Of a stretch of 64,000 bases of DNA, positions 46,381 through 57,852 are shown in pieces. A program made the position numbers and the translations under genes. Every line of letters starts with the position of its first letter. Positions within the stretch are counted from its first letter, which is position 1. The stretch comes from Gamarada debralockiae (lineage: Eukaryota; Ascomycota; Leotiomycetes; Helotiales; Hyphodiscaceae), in assembly GCA_002803225.1 (NCBI GenBank), contig NXFV01000911.1:1-64000 (forward strand), in the 5' to 3' direction. The notes beneath the pieces are model-generated. The model was given only the letters and a program-made list of their open reading frames with translations, searched no databases and was not told the DNA's origin.

Positions 46381-47220
46381 GGTTAGCTCCCAACATTGAT
46401 GCAATTTGGTTTTATTGCATGAGAAGTGACCATGTAATCTGTGAGGGCCGCGGTTATACCAGGTGGGGAATTTAGGGAGCTTCCCTTAACCAACTTGTGC
46501 CGGCATTAGAATACTGTAATTCTGGCTAGTTGCTTTTATCCCTGCATCCGCCTAAATAAATTGCTACGCCTAAGCTCACATTTAATTCTAGGCTAGGGAG
46601 GGAAGAAGATGTGTTCTATAGGAAGGAGCAAGGCCTTTCTCTCTATCAGATATGAAGACAAAGGCTGACTATCCACTCATTAAAAGCAATCTTTCAAGAA
46701 CTTACAATAGCATGTCACTACTCCTCGTTCTCTACAGGAATAAGTGTCTATGAATGGTAAGACATTATCATTAGCATCATACGGAACTTTGATCTTGTAT
46801 GACAAGCATCCAAAGCTACAAACTTCCTGAGCTATCGAGAAGCTCGTTTCATAGCTGCTGGAGCAAAAGCAACAGCCTGAAAGCTATTGTCGTTGTTGTA
46901 GCAAGGAGGCACTGGTTCTGAGGATCTGAATCTTCTAATCGTTACATATATGCTGGGAATTGTGCAAAGCAATCAGCCTCTTTGCCTTCAATTTCATCTA
47001 GCAGTGCTTGCTTAAGACTATGATCTTGTAAGTAACTGATAGCATTGCTGAAACGTAGACATTCATCAGACTGGATTTGAGATGGCGTTAGAGTTCTATT
47101 ATCGATAAGAGAAGCTCTGTGATGGTCTCTCAGATACCCGAAAGCAGACGATTGCTTGTTCCTATAGTGATTGGCAGGACTACAAGAATGAGCAAAAGAA
47201 TAGTAATAACAACACCTTTC
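46381..47220. other. gene-free stretch left of the solo LTR
   Basis: Nothing is recognisable. It has mixed composition without long frames, and it ends in CTTTC, the left half of the LTR target duplication. Confidence 0.35.
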
Positions 47221-47898
47221 TGTAACAGAAGTACAAGGAATGCAGGTTCAAGGGCGATTTCAGAAGGGCGATTTTAGAAGGGCAATCAGGTGATTACAAG
47301 TGCATGTGATCTAAGCGAGGTTCTTACAATTATAAGAACCCCCACGTGACATTTGCTAGAACTGCCACACGTGATAGCGCTAAAGATCGAACCTGGAATT
47401 ACACTAATGTTGAGCCCTGGCTCAACAAATGCAACGACCCTGAAGGAGTTAATCTAGACTCACGGAAGCTCCGAAGATCAGAAGCCCTGAAGGACTGTAG
47501 TAAGGCCTAGGCCTTAGAGGAGTAGTCTAGGCCTGGAGGGACTCGAAGGGATTGATCTAGACCTATAGAAGCCCTTAGGGTCTAGAATGCCAGGGGGTAG
47601 AAGGTGACCTAGGAACTGTGGGTCTAGACTTCGGTGACCTCCGAAGGGATCAGAAATGCTGATCTTAGCTTGTACGGGACTAGTAGCTAATACAGCAGCT
47701 ACTAGAGCTAGGAGCTAGGAATGAAGGATAAGTAAGGCTTGCCAACCCTACTTGAAGGAGGGCAAGCTTGAGTTTCGGAAATCAGACTGTACAAAAGCTT
47801 AGGAAATACAACCAATACTTCTTCATTTACTGAACTGCTACTTCTCTGTTGTACTGTGATCCCTCGTGTTGCCCTGCCGGCTACCTCCAGCTATTACA
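47221..47898. mobile_element. 678-bp solo LTR
   Basis: It starts TGTAACAG and ends AGCTATTACA, so the termini are inverted TGTAA...TTACA with LTR-type TG/CA ends. The flanking pentamers are identical: CTTTC at 47216-47220 and CTTTC at 47899-47903. The interior has short imperfect CTAGACC/CTAGGCC repeats and no retrotransposon genes. A perfect duplication and readable termini mark it as a solo LTR from a fairly young insertion. The following 47904-48289 sequence holds nothing recognisable. Confidence 0.88.
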
Positions 47899-48289
47899 CT
47901 TTCTTTTTGGGCAAAAAGACTCTAATTCCGAATTTACAAGTAGGATCTTTGCAAATGAGGATATGACAATGACTGTCTGACTTGTAGACTCTATAGGATT
48001 CTCCCTCGTCCAATATGTAATAATTAATAGCATCCCCAAACCTCTCTAATGGTAAAGAACAAGTCATTAATTGAAAGCATAATGATAGTTGTAATAAATT
48101 AAAGTGTTAATCGCTTCAAAACGAAAAGTTAACTCAAAGAGCGATGTAGAAATTGCCCACGGTGGCATTGGGATGACAAAATTGGGACCAAAGCTAGAAA
48201 TAGGTAAAAGTTTTGAATTTATGATCCTTGAGGTCTCTCCAGCCTGCATCATCAAGAATGAACTAATTTGCCGATTCTCCCACCTTATC

Positions 48290-49477
48290 TCAAGAATACC
48301 CCAGAGGCAGCGTCTTGATCGGCTCGAGCGTAATATAATCCTCAAGGTTGATGTCCTTGAACTCGCTCAAATTTGGGTATTGAGGACCCAGCGGTTTGTC
48401 CGGATTAAAAATGACCGGGTCATCCATCTCTTTCTTCCCAAATATGTTCAGATACTCAAACACCTTCTTATCAAAGTTGAAGATCCCTCGCTCGGCGTCT
48501 AATTTTATAACGGCGGCAAAAGGCTCATTCGTAGGATATTGGACGATAATAGCCCCGCGGTAGCCTGGGACAACACCTTTTGCCGCTTTCTTTGCTTCTG
48601 CACAGTCCCAAATAACTACGTTATCTGTTGCCACCTCTGAGCTCTTCTTCCATCCGCTCAATTTGAGCTCGTATTCCCGGTTGATCTTCCTAGCCATCTC
48701 TTCATCGATATGCACAGTTGCACCAGTCAGTCCCAGTGGCAACTCTCCGCCAGCAGTCAGGGTATTAGACCTCTCTTCGGTGAGAATTTTCCCTCTCAGT
48801 TCCTCAGGCGCGAGTTTGATGACTTTTGGATGAGATGTATTTTCTCCGCTTCCGCTCTGCTTTCGAAATTCTATATTGATATGGAAGTTCTTGATACGTT
48901 TGTAAGCTGGGCGGAATTTGAGAATGAATCGGAGAATAACCAATGCTGCCGAATTGCCATTGTAGAGGCCGTATTGAACACTATCGATCCGAACGTTGAC
49001 CAACGTCTTTTCGTCGGGATCATATTCGAGAGCGTTTTCTCGTGTGCTTGAATCCCCAGGATGGTTGTACTGTGGTCTGAGTTCGCCAGCTTTGGGTTGC
49101 ATATCCAAAGAGAACTCCATCTCGGCGTGGACAATCCTAGACCCAAAGAGAAGGTCAAGTCGAAGAGAAGGTTGTTTAAGCTGTCGCGGTCTGGTGATTC
49201 TGCACTGATTCCTGAGGCATCAGCACAGGTCTCACTGCTCCGCTCCGGCAGCTTCCTCTTCCACCTCAGCTTTGCACTCATTGGGCAGCATGGGCAGAAA
49301 AAGGCGGTGAAAAAACTTGACTCTCCATTCGTCGTAGACTGCGTCGGGAGCCCAAACCTTTCCCATTTTAGGGAATGCGGAAACTCCCAGCAGAAAAAGA
49401 ACCTCAGCCTCTCGCCTATTCTCCGAGAATACGACATTACCTCTACATAGCGGGATCTTAACGGATGGTCTCATCAT
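48290..49477 (-). CDS. unknown beta-rich protein, divergent partner of the CHAT gene
   Basis: The main frame is certain from 49120 to 48290 (276 residues). A longer two-exon model, 49477-49236 and 49190-48290 with a 45-nt GT-AG intron, keeps the frame and gives 380 residues. An alternative acceptor would make a 36-nt intron. N-terminal sequence (VLFLLGVSAFPKMGKVWAPD) looks natural. Then come an acidic hinge (EVEEEAAGAEQ), LRPQYNHPGDSSTRENALEYDPD, and a strand-rich core (LVNVRIDSVQYGLYNGNSAAL, LRFILKFRPAYKRIKNFHI). It ends VFEYLNIFGKKEMDDPVIFNP. No signal peptide or catalytic motif is seen. It resembles a widespread fungal family without a known function. The head-to-head position with a CHAT protease-like gene suggests a substrate, effector or regulator, which is an inference only. 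Confidence 0.72.
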
Positions 49478-49529
49478 TTATCTGACCTTATACAAGAAGG
49501 TTCGATTCTTAGAATCATCACTTGACTCG
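49478..49529. promoter_or_regulatory. very short bidirectional promoter region
   Basis: Only 52 bp lie between the ATG of the partner model (49477, minus) and the ATG of the CHAT gene (49530, plus). If both starts are right, their 5' leaders must overlap or each promoter must lie in the other gene. If the partner starts at 49120 instead, the gap is 409 bp. Confidence 0.45.
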
Positions 49530-52500
49530 ATGAGCATTGCCATGGCAGCTTCGCCCTTGACAGCGGTGGAAGTTGCCATTGCTGAAAGTAGGTGTGAGAG
49601 CGGTGTCGGGAAATTTGCGGATGCTCTGCTAATTTTGACCGCAATACATGAAAATTCCGGTTCTGCTCATGGTGTACGTGGAGAGATTGTCAGAATACAC
49701 ATTATACTAGGGAATTACAAGGCAATCGCCCTCCCATCAATTATGGCTCCTCCAATCACCAGGGAGGAAAACGATCCGTACGACGATCTCCTCTTTATTC
49801 AAATTGAACTCAGCAGCATCAGCACTAGCGGAGAGCTTGCTCATTCACTCCAATCGGCTACCTCACTGTTTCAAAAGTACGAAAACGAGATAGAGTCTGA
49901 GGACTCGGATAACGTCGTGGTAAGTTGGAACGAAGACACCTTTGAGAAAATATGATATCACTGACATGGAAGCCTCTCATCTTATACTACTGCCTTGAGA
50001 TCCAATACTTCTGGAGGTTATACGGTGATGGGATCCCTGATCCACGGATTGAATATGACGGAAGGTTCCTGCAACAACTCATCCTCTGCCTCACACAAGA
50101 GAGCCTCTTCTTTGAAGCCCTCGAGCTACTCGAGCACTTCGTGAAAGACTGTGAGCCGCGACTTAAGGCTATGGCATCCTCCCTACTGGCCGAAGGAAAC
50201 TTTGCCAGCACCGCATGCTTAATTCGTCTAGCCATGATTCAAGGCAGAAGCGGAGACACTGAAAATGTTGAAGGTACCTTGGATTTACTCGACAAGCTTC
50301 TTTCTGATGGCCATCAAATTGCAAGGATCCAACGTGAACTCATAGTCTACCGATTCCTTAAAACTCTCCCCAGCCCGTCAGGCAGAATTGAACGACTTCT
50401 CCAGCTATCTGGAACTCTATTGGAACTCGGTGACTACAATACGGCTTTGCAAGCTCTTGAGTATGCTGCTGAAGTCCAATGCACGCTTTTCGCTTCTCCA
50501 CAAAACACGGCACTCGCGACACAAATCTATGCCAATCTACAGCTAGTTTGCGAACGGAGTAATGATCAGCTCAGTCAGATGTTATTCCAATTTCGCAATT
50601 GCGATGCAATCAACTCCATTACTGGAAATGTTTCCAGCGCCATGCACGAACGGAATGCACTGCTCTCTGCGCCATTATGCGCGAAGCTCCCCTATTTTCA
50701 GAGCTTCCACCGACGTCAGTGGGCGGAGTATTTCATGTTACATCAACGTGAAAACGCATTGCACCATGCCGAAATATACCTTAAGTTCTGTAAGAACTAT
50801 AAAGGCAAAGAAGAACAATTCATTGCGGAAAACATGAGATTACAGACAGTCATGCAACCTACACGGATGTCCGACGAAGCTCGGGAATCTTCACTCGAAA
50901 GCGTGTGCCAACAGCTTAAACAAGGGATACAAACAGCAAGAGAAAACAGATGGTATCTTTCTCAGGTTGAGAAGCAACTCCTTCTTGTAGAGGTTTTAGA
51001 AGAGCTTGCAAGGATTCAACAAGAAGAACCTGAAGAGACTGCTAAACTTGCGGTTGAGATTCTGGACGATGCTGCGTCTGCTTGTAACAAGGTCGAGTGG
51101 AAAAGCGAAAATATGTACCTGAAGTACGAGATTATCTTTTTAAGGGGAGCTGCTTCTGATCTCTCGAAAGATATCTCTACGGAAACGATTGAAGGCTCAG
51201 AACCCCCCTTGTTTGAGGCCAACGACAGCACAAACTCCTCATCGTGCCCTCCGGCAACTTTTCGCAAAACCCAGTTTTTTCAAGAACTCGTCTTTGCCAT
51301 TCGGAACGAATCTTTGACAGCTTTCGAACGTCTCTTCAAACAGGCCTACCAGAATATGGATCTGCTAAATACCGACGAAGATTCTCTGAAGCGCGCCGAG
51401 CTTCTCAGTTTTCGAGGGTTGCTCTACTATTTCCTTTTGGAGTTTGACAGCGCAACAATAAGACATTTTTGGAAAATAGCAGGCTTCAAGTCGCTTATCG
51501 AGGGGACAAAGATGGCGTTGGAATATTTTGAGGAAGCTTTTGACTTAAAGGATAAGATGGGGAAAGTGGTAACGGACCGAAACGAATCAGTCGACACAAT
51601 GACGAAGTTGGCCGCAGGCCAAGCATACTTTACAAATGCACTCGAACTTCTCATTTTCGATATCGCCCTAGAACTTGCTTTCGGCCTTCAAGATAAGAAT
51701 CGTACCTGGGACTGGATTCAAAGAAGCAAAGCGCGAGCTTTTTCGAATGTGTTGAAAAGTTCATTAAATCCTAAGGATCTTCAAAACGGACCAGATTGTC
51801 TTTCACTGTCTGAAAATTTAAAGTTCGAAGATCTGCAATGGATACAAACTGCATCAGCGCGAAAACTTGTCTTTGTAGACTGGGTTTCCTGCGGCATATG
51901 CCCTCCCAGGCTCCTTTTCTTCTCCTTTAGCATGGGCCGCGACGAAACAGGTCCGATTGCGGTACGCGAGATGGTCCAGATTGAGATGTCAGTAGAAGAT
52001 CTCAAAGAGGCCGCAGAAAGGGTCACAGATGCCAGAATGGATGGTTCAGATGCTTCCACATATCTTCAGCCATTTATCCCAGCTATCCAACCATTGGCAA
52101 ATTCCAGCGACCCAGGGGATATTTTGCTGCTGTCACTGACTGCACCGCTCCATGCCGTGCCGTTGCACGCGGTTCCATTCCACTCTGGTCTACTACTCAT
52201 CAAGAGGAATCCTATTGTATATGTCCCCTCACACTCTGCATTACTAAGCTGCCTTCAGCGGGTCTCTGCTCCTGAAAATGGAGCCGAGGCTCCGACAGAG
52301 TGGCACGCTTCAGTCTTCGGAGCCTATGATGATGACAAAACCGATCATGACACAGCAGCAGAAAGAAGCCAAATCTACAGTTGCCTAGAAGATCTGGCTC
52401 ATAAGTTGGGTACTGAAGCAGTTGTGGGAGCTAACCTTACGAAAACTACATTTGAACAATCATCTCCAACTGCCAACCTACTTCATTTTCACGGTCACGG

Positions 52501-52951
52501 TATCTCCGACACCTACTGTCCCGAGCGAAGCTCACTAGCCCTCGGATTCCCAAGCGAGATCTTAACAATGCCCAATATAGTCGCCCTCAATATGCATGCC
52601 ACCCATGTCACACTTATTGCCTGTTCTGGCGCCGTCCAAGACTTCTCGCTTTCCGGTGACGAGCCTCTTGGTCTCCTCTCTTCCTTCCTGCTTGGCGGTG
52701 CCTCGTCCGTTCTCGGCGCGCTCTGGCCAATTCAATCCTCCACTGGACGCCTCTTCACTAGCATATTTTACCATTATTTTCTTCACCATCTAGATAGAAA
52801 AGAGCTTGGACCAATAGTGAACTTGGCAATGGCTGTTCAGCACACAGTGCTAGAGATTATGAAGCAGCCTAGTACCAGAACGCCTTACCACTGGGCACCA
52901 TTTGTGTTGTATGGCGTGTGGTTTTGCAGGAGAAAACCTGGGAGCTGGTAA
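49530..52951 (+). CDS. TPR-CHAT protein (caspase-like peptidase fold)
   Basis: Two exons are inferred, 49530-49919 and 50000-52951, with an 80-nt intron (GTAAGT donor), giving 1113 residues. Residues about 1-750 are helical, TPR-like repeats (for example LLQLSGTLLELGDYNTALQALEYA and ALEYFEEAFDLKDKMGK). Residues about 770-1113 form a CHAT domain, a clan-CD caspase/separase relative. The catalytic His lies in LLHFHGHG (His961 or His963) and the catalytic Cys in TLIACSGA (Cys1005). The usual closing motif GGASSVLGALWPI follows, and the end is the ARG-type YHWAPFVLYG segment. Both catalytic residues are present, so protease activity is plausible. CHAT proteins occur in fungal and bacterial programmed-death and conflict systems (family knowledge). 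The divergent neighbour is the natural candidate for a target or regulator. Confidence 0.92.
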
Positions 52952-53413
52952 TTCTGTTCCAGCATCTAGGTACATTGGGAGATGAGCTACGAGTTGCGGA
53001 AAATTTTGGTCGAGTTCAAGGTTGAAGAAGTATTCATTTTAAACCATATGAAGCAGTTGAGACTATTAGGAGGGCCAAGTCCATAACTAAATGTACTGTT
53101 GAGACAAGGAACTTTTCCTTTATTCCTTCCCTTGGCAGTGTAACACCTAAGGGTGAGGTGGTACGTGCACAAGAAGAGCGCAAAGCGCACACACCATCAA
53201 ATGTTTTTAAGCAACATATGTTGATATAAGAAAGAAATATTATGTTAGTTAAACTTCGAAGATGGTAGTGAGGATAGATGCAGGCTTTTATTTCAGAAAC
53301 CCCAGCAATCAATCAACGCCGCTTGGCTGAAAGTTTGTCGCCTGGCTCACGCAAACCATCAAAGTGTGATTTTTGTGGGACATTCTGATCTTCATGAGCT
53401 TGGGATAACTTCT
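52952..53413. other. convergent 3' intergenic region
   Basis: It lies between the stop codons of the CHAT gene (plus) and the membrane-protein gene (minus). No other gene is seen. The minus-strand frame 53534-53313 overlaps the membrane gene's last exon in another frame and reads KQKAKIEILKKLSQAHEDQN near its end. It could be an alternative C-terminus. Confidence 0.35.
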
Positions 53414-54411
53414 TCAGAATTTCGATCTTGGCTTTTTGTTTGCCTTTAGACTTTCCTCGCCATCTCGTAACTTCTCTGCCTCCAAGACAAAGGTCAAGTT
53501 GAACCTTGTCCCTACTCCCATGGCACCAAAGCAAACTTTGTCTTTTGAAATATGGAATCCCAGTTCCCCAAATCCTCCTAGAAGAAAGGTCAGAAGATTT
53601 GTACCAAAACGGGCTTAATTAAGTAGGAAAATCATATACCTGGAGGTCCAAGTGTCTCCATCATCTCCTGAAGAGCCTCTTTGTTCACCCTCAAGTCCCA
53701 ATCGAGAGTCCTTTGACCTTCCACTGGATTCTCACTCTGCTGCCTTTGAAGTTCAATGGTTTGGCCGATTTTATTGACATCACAAACATCTTCCATTTCC
53801 ACTTCGCGAACGTTGGTACTTCCATATTGAAAGATAGGGTCTGCTTCCTGGAAGACGATGCACATAAATGCGAAAAGCTCGAGCAAACGACGTCTGAATT
53901 TTGCCAATACGCCACGGGGATTTTGGCGAGTCTCCAAAATTCGTGGTGCCAGTAAGATGCTCAGAGATATCTTTTGAGAGATGAGCCAGGTGATCATAAC
54001 TTCCCAAAAAATAAGAATGAAGTTATTCCGCCATGTCCAAGCAGCTGGGACGAGGACCCAGTATCCGAGGTCGAACGCCGGTCCGTATCGAAGACCTTCG
54101 TAATGAAATCCTATTTCTTTACCCCAAATGGTTCGTACAGTAGTATCCATAGATAGAGAGAGTAAAATATCCGCGATTCTATGAGTGATCCACAGCAAAG
54201 TGACAGCAGCATATGTCTCGGAGGATGTCGGGGGTCTGATCGTCGATTTTGAAAATTGGATCCTCATGAGGAGGTATTGGATCATGGCCATATACAATAT
54301 GACGGCTGAATTCGAGATCGTAAAGGCTGTGCGAGCAAGGCTCACGGCTGTCTCGTATTTGTGGCGCTCAGGGAGGTAGATTCCGTTTGCGCTAGTCGCC
54401 GAGTTCTCCAT
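53414..54411 (-). CDS. multi-pass membrane protein of unknown function
   Basis: Two exons are inferred, 54411-53640 and 53577-53414, with a 62-nt intron, giving 311 residues. ATG 54411 (MENSATSANGIYL) is the first ATG of the frame. About five hydrophobic helices span residues 25-180 (for example AFTISNSAVILYMAMIQYLL and GYWVLVPAAWTWRNNFILIF). A soluble C-terminal region follows with an acidic EVEMEDVCDVNK stretch. Exon 2 adds GGFGELGFHISKDKVCFGAM and a Lys-rich tail. The protein-like quality of exon 2 supports the splice. I do not recognise the family. It is convergent with the CHAT gene, with no shared function implied. Confidence 0.72.
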
Positions 54412-54889
54412 TTCATCTCTCGCTCCGACAACGCGCAAAACCCAACTTCAATTGGTGATACTTGAAAAGAAGGGCTTCAAAGAAGAGATTTGACATTAAA
54501 TTAAAGTTCTGCATTTTTGCGGTGAAAGATAAGGCATGAGCTGACATCAAGACTCATGAGGCTGATGCGGCATTTTGTACGAGTCCACCAATCGGCCTCC
54601 CTGAAATACGCGTCGGTACTTATGAGCCCCCGTGTCCGGGATCCAACAATCACCCATGGCGGATCATGTTGGAAAAATAAGCTCGGATGCATAAAAAAAG
54701 GTTCGTATTATTCGCTTTCGCTCTCGGGTTGGTTGAAAGTTGGATCAATCTGTTTGGCTGAACCTTGCGTGTTGAAGTAAGTGCATTCCGAATTGGCCCC
54801 TCATCCAGACTCTGAAATCCGACTCCTATCTTTTCGATGATTACATGTTAGAATTGCCTCTTAATGTCAAGGCTCGGCTCTGAATTTCT

Positions 54890-56348
54890 TTATATCGGCG
54901 AAGTATCCGTTCCAACTGTGACGTTCTGAATAGTACATCCCTCAGCCGAGTACTTGCTGCTGTAAGTACCGTCGAGCACGCTACTCAACCACTCAAATGC
55001 TCTTGCATCTCCATTGTACATTTCTGCCAGGTGTCCACCAATAGTATTGCGCTGATACAATATATTTGCTCCCACCGCGCAGTACTTGTCCACAATCGCA
55101 TCGGTGTCCGCAATTGGAGCGACTTCCTCTGCAATCGCCTTGTAGATGAACAATGGCATTTGCGGCACTCCATGATACCCCATCATACCTTCAATGTTGA
55201 AAACGTTCTGAATGAGGGGGACTTCAATGTCAGCCTTCCCGTTGATGAAGTACTTGTAAATATCCTGATCCTGAAAAAAAGCGTCACCAACTAAGGCGGA
55301 CATGTTCATTGCTGACAGAAATGCTGATTTGTTGTATTGGCCTGAAGGATTGAGGTGGTCGATGATGTAGTTGTAGGCTTCCGGATATTGGTTGGTGATA
55401 CCGAGCAATCCCTGAGGGATTAGTCCCGCGTAGAGCTGTCCATTGACAATATTCAGCAAGCTCGTCACGTTCGGTATCAAACCACCCAATGCAGCTCCTG
55501 TGAAGTTGAGCTCTGGCGCATACTGGACCTGGAGCTGGGTATACAGTAAGCAACTACTCATTTTGCGAGGAAGATTCCGAAAGTGAACTCACTTCAGCAG
55601 CCCACTCGCTCGCCAATGATCCACCCGAATATCCCCACAGAGCATAGCGGGCGTCAGACACAAGTCCAAAGCCTGAAGACAGGACTGCGCGCACGGAATC
55701 AACTGTAGAATTTGTGAGTCGATATCAATCAATCTTGGAAAGAGACTTGGAGCGACAAAAATGTTCGGAGGTATACTTACGAGTGGCATGGCCAGACTGC
55801 ACACCTGCTCCCAAGGATGCCAGCGGACCCTCGTAATCTGGCACACTCACATACCAACCACGACCGAGCGCAAGAGATACGTCGCTCCACGACATGGGGG
55901 CATCTATATAGAAGTCATAGCTAGGGCTGGCATCAACGTCGGTGGAATCATAGGGGAACTGATAAGAAAGTAAGGCGCTCCCAATACCGGCACCATTAGA
56001 GGAGGATGTCGTGTTGGACAAAGGAATAAAAAGCGTTGTCACGGCCCACGCAGGCTTATATCGACTGTCGGTCGTACGGTACAAGATGTTGTATGCCGTG
56101 GAACTGTTGCCAATAATTGAGGTGAGGTTTCCCGGCGCAACACGAACGCGCAGCACTTCGCCAGGCCTGGCCAACTCATAATGGGGAGGCGCTGTGTAGA
56201 ATGGGTCTTTGCTTGGGGGTATAGGAGTCGATGGAGATGTAGTGGCTCGTTTATGGAATGCAAGAGGTACTTTGGGGAGCGCTGAGCAATACGGGAGAAG
56301 CAGGCCTAAGGCCATCACAAAACGGACGAAGGGGAACTTGGAGAACAT
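54890..56348 (-). CDS. secretory lipase (LIP family)
   Basis: Secretory lipases of the Candida LIP type hydrolyse triacylglycerols outside the cell. Three exons are inferred, 56348-55781, 55702-55593 and 55534-54890, with introns of 78 and 58 nt, giving 440 residues. The signal peptide is residues 1-23 (ending PYCSALP). Family segments are SKDPFYTAPPHYELARPGEVL, a YNILYRTTDSRYKPAWAVTTLF strand, the WYVSVPDYEGP segment, and the nucleophile elbow GYSGGS with Ser215, which is split from exon 1 by the first intron. The C-terminal half holds IPNVTSLLNIVNGQL, VPLIQN, MPLFIYKAIAEEVAP and the His-bearing GGHLAEM, which fits the triad's Asp/His. N-glycosylation sites are frequent. It is intact and probably active. 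Confidence 0.93.
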
Positions 56349-56993
56349 TGCTCAGGTGCTGAACTAGGCGGAGTATGTGAATTTTGAATAATAAAGTAAA
56401 TAGAGAGGCTAAAAAGTAGCAACACTTGTGCCATATATATAGGAAATTAACATCCACGAAAGCTCACAAGTTGACTACTCGGCACAACTTGTGGGAGCCG
56501 ATTAATTGACATCGGAATCTCAGACGCTATACTTGGCAGCGACGTTTATATCCTTGCGGTACGCCCATAATTGCACTTTCTGGTCTGTTTGGTGATGAAT
56601 CCACAAAATCAAAGTCCTGAAAGTTGTTGATGAATAATGGTAGAAGGGATTGCGAAAAAGTCGGAGGAATACACGAGTCCGAGTCCTGTGCCAAACCGAT
56701 TGGCCCACCCCCCCAGAAGCGTCGGCTAAGAGACGCGCTAACCCTATGTCGTATCTCTTGGGCATCCACAAGTCGGTGAATTTAAGTCTTGGAAATCAAG
56801 ATGATTTCAAATCAAACCTCACTACCTCTATCATACGCTCCGGATCCAAATAAATACTTCAAGGGCCGACATGCATGGATAGTTTTGAAGTGTCAGCATA
56901 CCTCCGATGCAGGAGACTTCGACGAGAAGAAAAGAGATTGACAGATGTTGTTTCCAAACAATGCAGTCTTAATTTTCGCTCCTAGAGCTAATA
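56349..56993. other. lipase upstream region
   Basis: This is the promoter side of the lipase gene. The first 100 bp include an ATATATA stretch near 56435. No other gene could be supported; short frames around 56520-56770 overlap on one strand in two phases and are shadows. Confidence 0.35.
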
Positions 56994-57308
56994 CCGTATT
57001 AATGGCACATAATACAGTATCTTATGTATTTTTTTTAAAAAAAATAATTTTCGGTTTGGGAACGTATCTTATACGAAAATAATATGTGATTTCCAAAATC
57101 CAGGCTATTAGCCCCTGTAAATTTAGGCTTTATGCCCTATAATTTAGCGACTTAAAGCCTATACCATAGGAGGAGTGTCAATAAAGATAATATCTAAAGT
57201 TAAAATTGAAACCTGTTTTTTTTTTTTTTTTGGATTGGAAATGGAACCATATCTTATCTGGTTAGTATCTTGTCAAACAACTATTATCTTATGTGCTAAT
57301 TAATACTG
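56994..57308. mobile_element. 315-bp MITE with TA target duplication
   Basis: Inverted ends read CCGTATTAATGGCACATAA on the left and, inverted from the right, CAGTATTAATTAGCACATAA. TA lies just outside both ends (56992-56993 and 57309-57310). The interior is AT-rich with A/T homopolymers at about 57030-57050 and 57210-57230 and has no coding frame. This fits a Tc1/mariner-type non-autonomous element. Confidence 0.62.
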
Positions 57309-57852
57309 TACTCAGAAGCATGAGCAAAGGTAACGGCTTCCATACGATATGGGGACAGCGGGTCATCTGACTAGTCATGTATGGGCTATTTCCCAGCCTT
57401 CCAAGAGATTCACTTGATCTTCCTCTAACTCCCGTACCTCCTTTAGATTTAGTTTCAAGGTTTCGTAAGACCAAAGCTGCCGTTCAATTGGAGGGAATAA
57501 ACGGGAAAGTTTGCCCTCTGAATGAGTCATGTATCATTTGTTTTACGAAGAAACAGTCAGCTGATTCGGCTTGAAGACGCTCCGCGCCCTTCCGCCGCGC
57601 CCTTCTCCTCTTAGCAATGCTTGCTTTCCACTAACGCTTCTCGCTTCCTCGTTAAATCTTACTGGGCTCATGAACGGTCAATGTGAGAACTTGGAGATGC
57701 CTTCATAGTCTGAAGTTGACATATACGGTTAACATCAGGATGGCAGGATGTAGTCTCTCAACAGATTTTCAAGACTGAAAGCATCTCCGGAGGTTTTTTC
57801 TTCTTCGTTCGTACCACCTCGTAAATCAACATTACCAGCATGAATTAAAACG

